From Streptomyces afghaniensis 772 (GTDB taxonomy: Bacteria > Actinomycetota > Actinomycetes > Streptomycetales > Streptomycetaceae), in the NCBI GenBank assembly GCA_000415505.1, contig KE354281.1, positions 33,156-97,155 of the forward strand: a stretch of DNA of 64,000 nt. The letters are read 5' to 3'. The notes below the pieces were generated by a model. It searched no databases, had not been told where the DNA came from, and worked only from the letters and a program-made list of their open reading frames with translations. Position 1 is the first letter of the stretch. Each line of letters starts with the position of its first letter. The position numbers were made by a program, and so were the translations under genes. Below, piece after piece: positions 53,210 through 62,557 of this stretch.

Positions 53210-53228
53210 CGATACACCCGATGTATCG
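53210..53228. promoter_or_regulatory. CGATACA-N5-TGTATCG inverted repeat upstream of GH95
   Basis: Perfect 7-bp arms with a five-base spacer lie 27-45 bp upstream of the GH95 ATG, where a repressor would block a promoter. AT content here is well above the surroundings. Confidence 0.5.
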
Positions 53229-53254
53229 ATGATCCGTCAGGTCTGGAGGACACG

Positions 53255-55573
53255 ATGACCTCACAGCCGGAGCAACGTTCGAAGGTGGCCCGCAGAGCCG
53301 TACTCGGCACCGCCCTCTCGGGCGCCGCGGCGGCGGCCCTGCCCGGCACGGCCCAAGCCCAGGAACCCACCGGGACGGTGCCGTCCGACGCCGGCGGCGG
53401 CAGACGCCCCTGGAAGCTCCGCGACACCATGACCACCGACAGCGCCTGGTCGACGTTCCTGCGCGGCCAGGACCTGCTGTGGACCAGGCTGCCCACCCGC
53501 TGGTACGAGGGCCCCTTCCTCGGCGACGGGCTGCTCGGCAGCATGATCTACCGGGAGCCGGACGCCAACCAGGTCCGCTTCACCGTCCAGCACGGCCGGG
53601 TGCAGGACCACCGCCCCGAGTTCGGGAGCGGCTGGGGCACCTGCCGGCTGCCCGTGGGGCACCTCACGCTCGAACCGGCCGGCACCATCACCGCCGTCGA
53701 CTGGCGGCTGAGCCTGTGGAACGCCGAACTCACCGGCACCGTCACCACCACCGCGGGCAAGCTCACCCTCTCCGCCCTCATCCACGACGAGGTGCTCGCC
53801 GTCCGGGTGCGGGCCACCGGCGGCGAGCGCGCCGTCTGGACCTTCCACCCCGAGGAGGCCATCAGCCCCCGGAAGATCCAGGAGCCCCCGCCCGCCGACT
53901 ACATCCCCAACCCGCCCTGGACAACGAAGACCGCCGCCGACGGCACCGAGCAGGTGCTCCAGCCGCTCACCGGCGCCCAGACCGCCACCGCCTACCGGCG
54001 CGACGGCGACGAACTGCTGCTCAGCGTCGGGCACAGCGCCCCCTCCACCACCGCGGCCGAGGCCGACTCGCTGCGCAACCTGCGGCGCGCCGGGTCCTAC
54101 GGCACCCTCCGGCGACGGCACACGCGCTGGTGGCACGCCTTCTACCAGAAGAGCTTCGTCTCGTTCCCCGACCAGCGGCTCCAGAGCTTCCACTGGATCC
54201 AGCTCTACAAGGTCGCCTCCGCCAGCCGGGCCGGCGGCCCCGTCATGGCCACCTCCGGGCCGTGGCTGGAGCCCACCCCCTGGCCCGCGGTCTGGTGGAA
54301 CCTCAACGTCCAGCTGGAGTACTGGCTCATCCACGGCTCCAACCACCTGGAACTCGACGCGCTCGCCACCACCCTGCGCCAGAACCAGGAACAGCTCATC
54401 GCGAACGTGCCCACCGCCTACCGGGCCGACAGCTCGGGCGTCGGCCGCAGCTCCGACATGTTCGCCAACCGGGGAGTGGGCAGGCCCGGCAGCGGCACCG
54501 AGGCCGGCAACCTCACCTGGGCGCTGCACAACGTGTGGCTGTCCTACAGACACTCCATGGACAAGGCGCTCCTGCGCGACACGGTCTTCCCCGTCCTGCG
54601 CCGGGCCGTCAACTACTACCTGCACTTCCTCACCCCGGGCAGCGACGGCAAGCTGCACCTGCCGAGCACGCTCTCGCCCGAGTACCCCGTCGTACCGCCG
54701 CAGGACACCAACTACGACCTGGCCCTGATCCGCTGGGCCTGCCAGACGCTCATCGAGTCCGCCGAAGTCCTCGGCATCGACGACGACCTGGCCCCGCGCT
54801 GGCGGGAGGTGCTGGCCAAGCTCACGCCCTACCCGGTCGACGACAACGGCTTCATGATCGGCGCCGACACGCCGTACGAGCGGTCCCACCGGCACTACTC
54901 GCATCTGCTGATGGTGTACCCGCTGTACCTCGTCAACTGGGACCAGCCCGAGAGCCGCGACCTGATCACCACGTCGGTGGAGCACTGGCACGCGCTGACC
55001 GGCGCCCACCGCGGCTACAGCTACACCGGCGCCGCCTCGATCTACGCGATGACCGGCGACGGTGACACGGCGATCGGCTACTTACGGAGGTTCTTCGACA
55101 CCTCCACCCGCTACCCCTGCCAGGCCAACACCCACTACACCGAGGCCGGCCCGGTCATCGAGACGCCGCTGTCCGCCTCGCAGTCCCTGCACGACATGTT
55201 CTGCCAGAGCTGGGGCGGAGTGATCCGCGTCTTCCCGGCCGTCCCGACCGCATGGGCGGACGTCACCCTGCACGACTTCCGCACCCAGGGCGCCTTCCTG
55301 GTCAGCGCCGTCCGCAAGAAGGGGGCCACCCGGTTCATCCGGATCAAGAGCCTGGCCGGCGAGCCGCTCAAACTCCGGCACGGCCTCACCGGCACCCTCA
55401 CCGTGCTGCTCGACGACGGCACCCCGGCCCGCACCCGCGACCTGGGCGGCGGCACCCTCGCCATCGACCTGCCCAAGGGCCGCGAGGTGCTCGTCCACTC
55501 CGGATCGCGCCCCGACCTCGTCATCGCGCCCGTCGCCGTCGGCGAACCGGGCCCGGCTTGGGGACTGCCGTAA
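53255..55573 (+). CDS. Exported GH95-family glycosidase (alpha-L-fucosidase/galactosidase type)
   Basis: The 772-residue protein begins with a twin-arginine signal (ARRAVLGTALSGAAAAALPG). The rest matches family GH95: YEGPFLGDGLLGSMIYREPD in the N-terminal domain, WWNLNVQLEYWLIHGSNHLE and GNLTWALHNVWLSYRHSMDK in the helical barrel, and ETPLSASQSLHDMFCQSWGG with IRVFPAVPTAW at the C-terminal side. GH95 enzymes remove terminal alpha-L-fucose or alpha-L-galactose from glycans. GGAGGA precedes the ATG. It is followed by GH97 after 25 bp, probably in one transcript, and preceded by two strong inverted repeats. Confidence 0.85.
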   Translation: MTSQPEQRSKVARRAVLGTALSGAAAAALPGTAQAQEPTGTVPSDAGGGRRPWKLRDTMTTDSAWSTFLRGQDLLWTRLPTRWYEGPFLGDGLLGSMIYREPDANQVRFTVQHGRVQDHRPEFGSGWGTCRLPVGHLTLEPAGTITAVDWRLSLWNAELTGTVTTTAGKLTLSALIHDEVLAVRVRATGGERAVWTFHPEEAISPRKIQEPPPADYIPNPPWTTKTAADGTEQVLQPLTGAQTATAYRRDGDELLLSVGHSAPSTTAAEADSLRNLRRAGSYGTLRRRHTRWWHAFYQKSFVSFPDQRLQSFHWIQLYKVASASRAGGPVMATSGPWLEPTPWPAVWWNLNVQLEYWLIHGSNHLELDALATTLRQNQEQLIANVPTAYRADSSGVGRSSDMFANRGVGRPGSGTEAGNLTWALHNVWLSYRHSMDKALLRDTVFPVLRRAVNYYLHFLTPGSDGKLHLPSTLSPEYPVVPPQDTNYDLALIRWACQTLIESAEVLGIDDDLAPRWREVLAKLTPYPVDDNGFMIGADTPYERSHRHYSHLLMVYPLYLVNWDQPESRDLITTSVEHWHALTGAHRGYSYTGAASIYAMTGDGDTAIGYLRRFFDTSTRYPCQANTHYTEAGPVIETPLSASQSLHDMFCQSWGGVIRVFPAVPTAWADVTLHDFRTQGAFLVSAVRKKGATRFIRIKSLAGEPLKLRHGLTGTLTVLLDDGTPARTRDLGGGTLAIDLPKGREVLVHSGSRPDLVIAPVAVGEPGPAWGLP

Positions 55574-55598
55574 CCGCCACACACCTCGGAGGGTTCAC

Positions 55599-57488
55599 AT
55601 GGCTGTTCCGATCAGAACCGTGGTCGCCGCGCTGTGCACCGCACTGGCGGCCACCCTCCTCACCACCGCTCCCGCCGGAGCCGAGCAGCGGGAGCGCGCC
55701 TGGACGGTGACCGTCGCCGCGGACGCCCCCCGCGTACGCATAGCCCTGGACGACGCCACCGGCACACTGAGCCTGTCGGTGACCCGTGGCGGCCGTACGG
55801 TCATCGAGCCGTCGCCGGTCGGCATCGTCACCGAACGGGCCGACTTCTCCAAGGATCTGCGCTTCCTGCGCGGCAAGAACCGGACGGTCGAGGAGCGCTA
55901 CCGCACCAGGTCGGGCAAGCGGCTGGACCGCCGGGTCCGCATGAACGAGACCCGCCTGTCCTTCGCCACCCCCGCGGGCGCCCGGCTCGACCTGCTGGTC
56001 CGCGCCGCCGCCGACGGCGTCGCCTACCGCTACGTCCTGCCCGCCGGACACGGCGACGTGCTCGGCGAGACCTCCGCCTTCACCCTGCCCCCGGACGCAG
56101 GCGCCTGGCTGGGCACCTACCGGCCCGACAACGAGGGCCAGTTCACCGAGTACACCGCCGCCACGGCCCCCACCGGCGCGTACTCGCCCCAGGCGCTGTT
56201 CGCGACCGACGGCGGGTACACCCTGCTCGCCGAGTCCGACCTCACCGGCGCCTACTCCGGAGCCCGGCTCGCCCACGACAAGGGCACCGGCACCTACCGC
56301 GTCGAACTGGCCGACGACCGGGTCAAGACCGACGGCCCCCTGACCACCCCCTGGCGCGCCATGGTCACCGGCGACCTGGCCACCGTCACCCGGTCCACCT
56401 TCACCGACGACCTCGCTCCCGCCTCCAAGGTCGCCGACCCGTCCTGGATCAGGCCCGGGACCGTGCTGTGGACCTGGCTCGCCGGCGGCCGCCCGGCCGG
56501 GCAGAGTCTCGCCGCGCAGAAGGCCTACGTCGACTACGCCGCCGAGCGGAACTGGCCCTACGAGGCCGTCGACGCGGGCTGGTATTTCAAGGCCGACGAG
56601 TGGGACGTCACCGACCCCGACTGGCAGACCAACAGCTGGATGCCGGAGCTCGTGGACCACGCCCGCGCCAAGGGCGTCGGGATCATCGTCTGGATCCACC
56701 AGCGCGAGCTCGACACATCCGAGGAACGCGCACAGTGGCTGCCCACTCTGGAGCGGTGGGGCGTCAAGGGAGTCAAGATCGACTTCATGGACTCCGAGGC
56801 GCAGGCCACCCTCCAGTGGTACGACGCCATCCTCCGGGAGACGGCCGCCCACCACCTCATGGTGAACTTCCACGGCTCGACCGTCCCCAAGGGCATCCAG
56901 CGCACCTGGCCCCACGTCATGACCCTGGAGGGCGTCGCCGGCGAGGAGAAGCGCACCAACACCGCCGCCCACCTCACCACCCTGCCCTTCACCCGCAACG
57001 TCATCGGCTCCATGGACTTCACCCCCGGCGCCTTCCATCGCGTCGGCCTGCGCCCCAACTCCGACGCGGCCGAGGTCGGGCTCACCGTCGCCTACGAGTC
57101 GGGCCTCCAGATGTTCGCGGGCACCCCCGATTCGTACGACGCCCGGCCGCTCGCCCGGGACTACTTCGACCAGGTCCCCGCCGCGTGGAACGACACCCGG
57201 CTGCTCGCCGGCCGGCCCGGCCGGGAAGCCGTGCTCGCCCGCCGCAGCGGAGACCGCTGGTTCCTGGGCGGGGTGTACGCCGGCCCCGCCCGCAGGGCGG
57301 AGGTGCCGCTGACCATCGGCGCGGGACGCTGGCTGGTCGAAACGATCCAGGACGGCGCCGACGGGCTCGTCAGGAACCGTCAGGTGCTGCGCGGCGGCGA
57401 CACGTTCGCCGTGGACGTGGTCGCGAACGGCGGCTTCGCCGGGATCGCCTGTCCCTGGCGCCCGGGTGTCACCACCTGCCACCGCTGA
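55599..57488 (+). CDS. Secreted GH97-family alpha-glycosidase
   Basis: A 629-residue protein with a Sec signal (TVVAALCTALAATLLTTAPA, cleavage near AGAEQ). GH97 hallmarks are the N-terminal beta-sandwich (RIALDDATGTLSLSVTRGGR) and barrel motifs WPYEAVDAGWYFKADEWDVT, WGVKGVKIDFMDSEAQATLQ and MVNFHGSTVPKGIQRTWPH, ending NVIGSMDFTPGAFH. Family members are inverting alpha-glucosidases or retaining alpha-galactosidases; KIDFMD supplies an Asp nucleophile-like residue, hinting at the retaining type. It lies in the GH95 operon and is followed by GH88 after 40 bp. Confidence 0.85.
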   Translation: MAVPIRTVVAALCTALAATLLTTAPAGAEQRERAWTVTVAADAPRVRIALDDATGTLSLSVTRGGRTVIEPSPVGIVTERADFSKDLRFLRGKNRTVEERYRTRSGKRLDRRVRMNETRLSFATPAGARLDLLVRAAADGVAYRYVLPAGHGDVLGETSAFTLPPDAGAWLGTYRPDNEGQFTEYTAATAPTGAYSPQALFATDGGYTLLAESDLTGAYSGARLAHDKGTGTYRVELADDRVKTDGPLTTPWRAMVTGDLATVTRSTFTDDLAPASKVADPSWIRPGTVLWTWLAGGRPAGQSLAAQKAYVDYAAERNWPYEAVDAGWYFKADEWDVTDPDWQTNSWMPELVDHARAKGVGIIVWIHQRELDTSEERAQWLPTLERWGVKGVKIDFMDSEAQATLQWYDAILRETAAHHLMVNFHGSTVPKGIQRTWPHVMTLEGVAGEEKRTNTAAHLTTLPFTRNVIGSMDFTPGAFHRVGLRPNSDAAEVGLTVAYESGLQMFAGTPDSYDARPLARDYFDQVPAAWNDTRLLAGRPGREAVLARRSGDRWFLGGVYAGPARRAEVPLTIGAGRWLVETIQDGADGLVRNRQVLRGGDTFAVDVVANGGFAGIACPWRPGVTTCHR

Positions 57489-57492
57489 GCCA

Positions 57493-57508
57493 GTTCACGT
57501 GCCTGAAC
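57493..57508. promoter_or_regulatory. GTTCA-N6-TGAAC repeat upstream of GH88
   Basis: Perfect 5-bp arms with a six-base spacer lie in the 40-bp gap between GH97 and GH88. The same arms and spacing occur at 60072-60087, and the arms at double spacing occur upstream of GH95. Confidence 0.45.
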
Positions 57509-57528
57509 ACCGAGTTGGAGGGATCAGC

Positions 57529-58761
57529 ATGAGTGTTTCCCGGCGTACCGTGCTGGCCACAGCGGCCGGCGCCACGGCGTTATGCGCTTCCCCTGCACCT
57601 GCCGCAGCCGCGGACACGAGCGCCGGCCGCGTGCCGGCGCCCACCCTGCGCAAGCTCCGCGCGGCGGCCGACTACGCCGTCGAGAAGGTCGCCGCCGTCG
57701 CGCCGGACGTGACCGCCTTCCCCGTCGGCACGAAGTTCGAGAAGTGGGTCTACTCGCAGAACGGCGACTGGGTCGGCGGATTCTGGCCGGGCACGCTGTG
57801 GATGGCGTGGCTCCACAGCAAGGACGAGGCCTTCCGCACGCATGCCCTGGACTCGGCGCGGAAGCTGGCCCCTCGCCAGTACGACACCGGCACGCACGAC
57901 CTCGGCTTCCTCTTCTACCCGTCCTGGGTCACCGCCTGGCGGCTGACCGGCGATGAAGCCTGGCGGACCGGCGCCCTGCGGGCGGCCGACTCCCTCATCC
58001 AGCGGTACAACCCGCGGGGGCGCTTCATCAGGGCGTGGGGCCCGCTGAACGATCCGAAGAACGCCGGCCGCGTCATCATCGACACGATGATGAACCTCGA
58101 CCTGCTGGCGTTCGCGAGCCGGCAGACGGGGGACGACAGGTACCTGGACATCGCCGTGGAACACGCGAAGACCACCCGGCGGGTCTTCCCCCGCCCGGAC
58201 GGATCGACGCCGCACGTCTACGACTTCGACCCGGACAGCGGCGCGCCCGTCGGACCGAACACCGTGCAGGGGTACAGCCCCACGTCCTGCTGGGCGCGCG
58301 GGCAGGCGTGGGGACTGTACGGCTTCACCACCATGTACCGGAGGACCGGGAACCGGGACTTCCTGACCACCGCCCGCGCACTCGCGGACTACGCGGTCGG
58401 AGCACTCACCCCGGACCACGTCCCGGTGTGGGACTACCGCGCGCCGCAGCAGCCCCACGACATCAAGGACGCGTCGGCCGGAGCGATCACCGCCTGCGGG
58501 CTGCTGGACCTGGCCGCGGCCACCGGCAGGCACGCCTACCGTGAGGTGGCGCTACGGCTGCTCACCGCACTCTCGGAGACGTGCCTGACGAAGAACTCGG
58601 CCCGCGCGGAAGCCGTGGTGGCCCGCTGCACCCGCAACCGTCCGGCCGAGGACGGCATCGAGATCTCCCTCCCGTATGCCGACTACTACCTGCTGGAAGG
58701 CATCCTGCGGGTGCTCCAGCCGCAGGACGTCGACCGGGCGATCGACCTCTCCACGGTCTGA
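57529..58761 (+). CDS. Exported GH88/GH105-like unsaturated uronyl hydrolase
   Basis: The 410-residue protein has a twin-arginine signal (SRRTVLATAAGATALCASPA) and the (alpha/alpha)6-barrel of GH88: GDWVGGFWPGTLWMAWLHSK near residue 81, YDTGTHDLGFLFYPSW near 121, GRVIIDTMMNLDLLAFA near 180, and SCWARGQAWGLYGF near 254. These enzymes remove the unsaturated uronic acid left by polysaccharide lyases; the Asp residues in the HDLGF and IIDTMMN segments fit catalytic positions. It follows GH97 by 40 bp and converges with the alginate-lyase-like gene, whose product could supply its substrate. Confidence 0.87.
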   Translation: MSVSRRTVLATAAGATALCASPAPAAAADTSAGRVPAPTLRKLRAAADYAVEKVAAVAPDVTAFPVGTKFEKWVYSQNGDWVGGFWPGTLWMAWLHSKDEAFRTHALDSARKLAPRQYDTGTHDLGFLFYPSWVTAWRLTGDEAWRTGALRAADSLIQRYNPRGRFIRAWGPLNDPKNAGRVIIDTMMNLDLLAFASRQTGDDRYLDIAVEHAKTTRRVFPRPDGSTPHVYDFDPDSGAPVGPNTVQGYSPTSCWARGQAWGLYGFTTMYRRTGNRDFLTTARALADYAVGALTPDHVPVWDYRAPQQPHDIKDASAGAITACGLLDLAAATGRHAYREVALRLLTALSETCLTKNSARAEAVVARCTRNRPAEDGIEISLPYADYYLLEGILRVLQPQDVDRAIDLSTV

Positions 58762-58777
58762 CGGGCAGGGAGTGCCG

Positions 58778-60055
58778 TCAACCTGCGATGGAGTCCAGCT
58801 GTTCCGCCGCCGGGCGCAGGAGCCACAGGTCGCCGCCCGGCGGCTCCTCCAGCGACCGCACGGCCCGCTGCGCCCGCCTGTCCCCGGCATCGGCCGCCGC
58901 GTGCACGACGTCGGTCGCCGCGTACCGGCGGAACTGAAGCTCCGGATGCGGCCAGGCGGCCGTTCCCGTCGCGGCGGGCAGGAGGAAGCCGACCGCCTTG
59001 AACAGGCTCTCCTTCTCCGGCCCCTGATAGGCCCACAGGTCCACGCCGGCGTTCCGGCCGATGGCCGCCAGCCGCGCATGGGCGACCAGGGTGAACGTCG
59101 AGTAGTGCCAGCTCCTGGTCCGGGTCAGCTCCTGGGGCTGGCTGCCGTCGGCCGCGATCTGCGGTGCGATGCGTTTGTGCCGGGCGTCGAGGACCGTTCG
59201 GCGGGCCAGTTCCCGGTCACCGGTCGCGTAGGCGAGGCCGGCGAGCAGCAGGTCGTAGAAGGTCCCGTGGTTGTTCGTGGCGGCGGCCTCCTGCTTGCCG
59301 AAGTCGCTGTTCCTGAGCCAGTCGAGGAAATCGGTGTTCCACCGGGCCATGCCCCTGCGGTCCTTCGCGGTCCAGCCCGGGGCGCCGCTCTCCAGGAGGG
59401 CGAGCGCGTCGAGGACGCTGGTGTAGGACTGCGAGAAGTCGATGATGCCGATGGCGCGACCGTCGTACTTGCACGGGATGAACTGCGCGTGGTTCAGGTT
59501 CGGGTTCATCCTCGTGGCCGGATCGAGGAACCAGGTGCGCAGCACCTGCCCGGCCTTCTCGGCGTAGCGCGCTTCCCCGGTGTAGTACCAGGCGAGGGAG
59601 AGGTCGTAGGCGGAGTCGAAGGTCTTCTCGACGTCCTGGCGGTCGGTGCCGGAGTCGACCTCGGGGTTGCGCTCGCCGTCGCGTTGCACGTACGGGCAGC
59701 CCCACGGATTGTCCGGGGCCGGGGCCTTGGTGGGCCACCAGTACGGAGCCTGACTGAGGTAGTCGTGGAGATCTCCGCTCGGGGCGGGCCGGGGTTTGTT
59801 CACGACGGTCCAGGGCCCCTGGTCCAGCCATCTGTCGGCGCGCCCCCGCAGCACCTCGACGGCGCGCCGGAGTCGGGGATCTCCGTGATCCAGCCGGACC
59901 TTGGTCCGGTGCAGACGGGTGCCGTCCAGTACGGCGGTGTGCGGGGTCCGGTACGTGTGCTGGGCCTCCGCGCGGGCCGAGGCGGTGGGGGCGGCCCCCG
60001 TGATGAGCGCGGCGAGAACCACCAGCAGGACGCCTAATCGAGGTCTTGTCCTCAT
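58778..60055 (-). CDS. Secreted alginate-lyase-like polysaccharide lyase (PL5-type domain)
   Basis: A 425-residue protein with a Sec signal (LGVLLVVLAALITGAAPTAS). The all-helical alginate-lyase domain is supported by APYWWPTKAPAPDNPWGCPY, DLSLAWYYTGEARYAEKAGQ, GIIDFSQSYTSVLDALALL and ATNNHGTFYDLLLAGLAYAT, whose Asn-His pair fits the family active site. It would cleave a uronate polymer by beta-elimination, providing unsaturated ends for the convergent GH88. AGGGAG precedes the ATG. A GTTCA-N6-TGAAC repeat lies just upstream, as for GH88. Confidence 0.85.
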   Translation of the reverse strand: MRTRPRLGVLLVVLAALITGAAPTASARAEAQHTYRTPHTAVLDGTRLHRTKVRLDHGDPRLRRAVEVLRGRADRWLDQGPWTVVNKPRPAPSGDLHDYLSQAPYWWPTKAPAPDNPWGCPYVQRDGERNPEVDSGTDRQDVEKTFDSAYDLSLAWYYTGEARYAEKAGQVLRTWFLDPATRMNPNLNHAQFIPCKYDGRAIGIIDFSQSYTSVLDALALLESGAPGWTAKDRRGMARWNTDFLDWLRNSDFGKQEAAATNNHGTFYDLLLAGLAYATGDRELARRTVLDARHKRIAPQIAADGSQPQELTRTRSWHYSTFTLVAHARLAAIGRNAGVDLWAYQGPEKESLFKAVGFLLPAATGTAAWPHPELQFRRYAATDVVHAAADAGDRRAQRAVRSLEEPPGGDLWLLRPAAEQLDSIAG

Positions 60056-60071
60056 GATCCACTCCCTTCGA

Positions 60072-60087
60072 GTTCATGACCGTGAAC
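60072..60087. promoter_or_regulatory. GTTCA-N6-TGAAC repeat upstream of the lyase
   Basis: This repeat lies 17 bp upstream of the lyase start, followed by a second GCCGTTCA half. Same arms and spacing as upstream of GH88, so a common regulator is likely. Confidence 0.5.
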
Positions 60088-60192
60088 GCCGTTCAAGTGG
60101 AGGGGTGGACATGAGCATGTCACGACAGCATCGAGGGGAAAAGAGGCGGTGAGAGATCGCCATCCGGCCGACGCCGGCCGCCCGGCCCGTAC

Positions 60193-61872
60193 TCAGGTCT
60201 CGTACCGCGGTGTCCACTGCGTCTTGGCGATCGCCTCGCGCAGTTCCGCTTCCGTCGCCCGCGGGGCCACCCCGTCTTCGACGGCGGCGAGGGCCGCGGC
60301 CAGTGCGATCTCGCGGGCGGACTCGCGCATCCCGCTCAGGGGCGGCAGCAGCGGCACGGGACCGTCGTCGCCATGCGCCGCCCGTACCGCGCAGTCGGCG
60401 ACGGCCCGGGCGGCGGCCACCATCATGCGGTCGGTGACGCGCGTGGCCCGGCTCGCCGTCACCGCGAGGCCCATGGCCGGGAAGACGTACACGTTGTTCG
60501 ACTGGGCCACCGGCACCTGGTTCCCGTCCACCGTCAGTGGCGGAAAGGGTGAGCCGGTGGCGATCAGCGCCCGGCCGCCGGTCCAGCGGGTGAGGTCCGC
60601 CGGCTCGGCCTCGGAGTGGGAGGTGGGGTTGGAGAGCGGGAAGATGACGGGCCGTTCGCAGGTCGAGCCCATCTGCCGCACGATCTCCTCGGTGAACGCG
60701 CCGTGAGCCGTCGACAGCCCGATGAGCGCCGTCGGCTCGACACGGCGCACCACCTCGGCGAGGCCGGTGCCGTCCCAGCCGGTCACCTCGTCGTCGTCGC
60801 GCGCGAACACCCGCTGCTGCGGCGTCAGTTCCGTACGCGAGCGCACCAACAGGCCGTCGACGTCCAGGATCCAGAACCGTGCCGTGGCCTCGTCCTCGGA
60901 CAGGCCCTCCTCGACCATGGCGGTCCGGATCATGTCGGCGACACCGATGGCGGCCGACCCCGCGCCCAGAATCACCAGGCGCTGCTCGGACAGCGGAGTG
61001 CCGGACACGTTCGCAGCGGTGGACAGGGCGCCGAGCGTGACGGCCGCCGTGCCCTGGATGTCGTCGTTGAAGGTGAGCAGCCGGTCCCGGTAGCGCGAGA
61101 GGATGGGATGGGCGTGGGCGGTGGCGAAGTCCTCCCACTGGAGCAGCGTGCCGGGCAGCTCCGCCTCGACCGCCGAGACGAACGCCTCGATCATCTCGTC
61201 GTAGTCGGGGCCGGTCAGCCTGCGGGCGCGCCGACCGAGGTAGCGCGGGTTGCCGAGCAGGTCCTCGTTGTCGGTGCCGACGTCCAGCAGGATCGGCAGG
61301 GTGCGGGCGGGGTGGATGCCGCCGATCGCCGTGTAGAGGCTGAGCTTGCCGATCGGGATACCCATCCCGCCCACGCCCTGGTCGCCCAGGCCGAGGATGC
61401 GCTGCCCGTCGGTGACGACGATGACGTCCACGTCCTTGTCGCGGTGCGGGCGGTTGCGCAGGATGTCCCGGAAACGGTGCCGGTCCTCCCACGTCAGGAA
61501 CAGTCCGCGCGGCCGCCGGTAGATCTCGCTGAAACGCTGACAGGCCTCACCCACCGTCGGCGTGTAGACGACCGGCAGCAACTCCTCCAGATACTCGGTG
61601 ACCAGACGGTAGAACAGCACCTCGTTGGTGTCCTGGAGCTGGCGCAGGTAGATGTGCCGGTTGAGGGGCTTGTCGTAGCCGTGGAACGCCTCGTAGGCGC
61701 GGGCGACCTGCTCGTCCAGGGTCTCCACGGCGGGCGGCAGCAGCCCGTCGAGGCCGAGCTCGGCGCGCTCCTGCCGGCTGAAGGCGGTGCCCTTGTTGAC
61801 CAGCGGGTCGGCCAGGGTCGTGACGCCGGGGCCGGTGGTCGTGCGGGGGTGCTGGGTCTTCGGCTGGTTCAT
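60193..61872 (-). CDS. NAD-type malic enzyme
   Basis: The 559-residue protein is a full-length malic enzyme converting malate to pyruvate and CO2. Diagnostic are LLPVVYTPTVGEACQRFSEI (about 103-122), GLGDQGVGGMGIPIGKLSLY, TFNDDIQGTAAVTLGA with metal-site acids, the Rossmann LVILGAGSAAIGVADMI, and the late VFPAMGLAVTASRATRVTD. The length and the GLGDQG motif match the NAD-preferring SfcA-type class. I chose ATG 61872 because the family N-terminus and spacing fit. It is divergent from the DUF6069 gene, with 160 bp between them. Confidence 0.92.
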   Translation of the reverse strand: MNQPKTQHPRTTTGPGVTTLADPLVNKGTAFSRQERAELGLDGLLPPAVETLDEQVARAYEAFHGYDKPLNRHIYLRQLQDTNEVLFYRLVTEYLEELLPVVYTPTVGEACQRFSEIYRRPRGLFLTWEDRHRFRDILRNRPHRDKDVDVIVVTDGQRILGLGDQGVGGMGIPIGKLSLYTAIGGIHPARTLPILLDVGTDNEDLLGNPRYLGRRARRLTGPDYDEMIEAFVSAVEAELPGTLLQWEDFATAHAHPILSRYRDRLLTFNDDIQGTAAVTLGALSTAANVSGTPLSEQRLVILGAGSAAIGVADMIRTAMVEEGLSEDEATARFWILDVDGLLVRSRTELTPQQRVFARDDDEVTGWDGTGLAEVVRRVEPTALIGLSTAHGAFTEEIVRQMGSTCERPVIFPLSNPTSHSEAEPADLTRWTGGRALIATGSPFPPLTVDGNQVPVAQSNNVYVFPAMGLAVTASRATRVTDRMMVAAARAVADCAVRAAHGDDGPVPLLPPLSGMRESAREIALAAALAAVEDGVAPRATEAELREAIAKTQWTPRYET

Positions 61873-62032
61873 GGGGTGACGCCTTCCCCGGACTCGCCCG
61901 TTCGTGCAGGTGACTTGCGCTGTTCGGCCGAACGGTCTGCCGGTCCCCGGTTCACCGATGAGTTCCGGCGCGTCGCCCGGTCTACATCTCCGTAAGGCGT
62001 ACCGAGCCCAACACCGAGCAGGAGAAGGCGAC

Positions 62033-62500
62033 ATGAGCGTGACGACCCCTCAGACACAGGCCCGCACCGAGTCCCGGCACACCACCGGCTTCCTTTCCAC
62101 GCGCCCCGTATGGCTGGTCGGCGTCCTGGCGACGCTCGCCGGTGCCGTCGTCACGGAGGCGTTCGCACTCGTCACCCGGGCCGCGGGCGTCCCGATGGAG
62201 GCGGCCAGCCCCGGCGCCCGGGAGGCCGCGGAGATCCCCGTCGGCGGCTTCGGCGGCGGCGTGGTGTTCTGGTCGGTCGCCGGGATCGTCCTGGCGGTGG
62301 TGCTCGCCCGCTGGGCGAAGCGGCCCGCCCGCACGTTCACCGTGACCACCGTCGTCCTCACCGCACTGTCCCTCGCCGGCCCGGCCGTCGCCCCGCACAC
62401 GGCCACGTCCACCCAGATCGTCCTCGCCGCGTCGCATGTGGTGGCCGCCGCGGTGATCATCCCCCTGGTGGCACGTCGGCTGTCCCTCGTGCGGAGGTGA
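62033..62500 (+). CDS. DUF6069-family membrane protein
   Basis: A 155-residue protein with four hydrophobic segments (WLVGVLATLAGAVVTEAFAL, GGVVFWSVAGIVLAVVLARW, VTTVVLTALSLAGPAVA, QIVLAASHVVAAAVIIPLVA), as in the actinobacterial DUF6069 family of unknown function. AGGAGAAGG stands upstream of ATG 62033; a longer open frame back to 61904 has no support. It is a single-gene unit followed by a hairpin. Confidence 0.75.
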   Translation: MSVTTPQTQARTESRHTTGFLSTRPVWLVGVLATLAGAVVTEAFALVTRAAGVPMEAASPGAREAAEIPVGGFGGGVVFWSVAGIVLAVVLARWAKRPARTFTVTTVVLTALSLAGPAVAPHTATSTQIVLAASHVVAAAVIIPLVARRLSLVRR

Positions 62501-62527
62501 CGCCCTCGACTCCCACGCTCCCGACAC

Positions 62528-62557
62528 CGGCCCGTCGCGCTCACCGCGGACGGGCCG
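62528..62557. terminator. 9-bp GC hairpin after the DUF6069 gene
   Basis: CGGCCCGTC and GACGGGCCG are perfect complements separated by 12 bases, starting 28 bp after the stop codon. No U-tract follows, as is usual for this genus. Confidence 0.55.
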
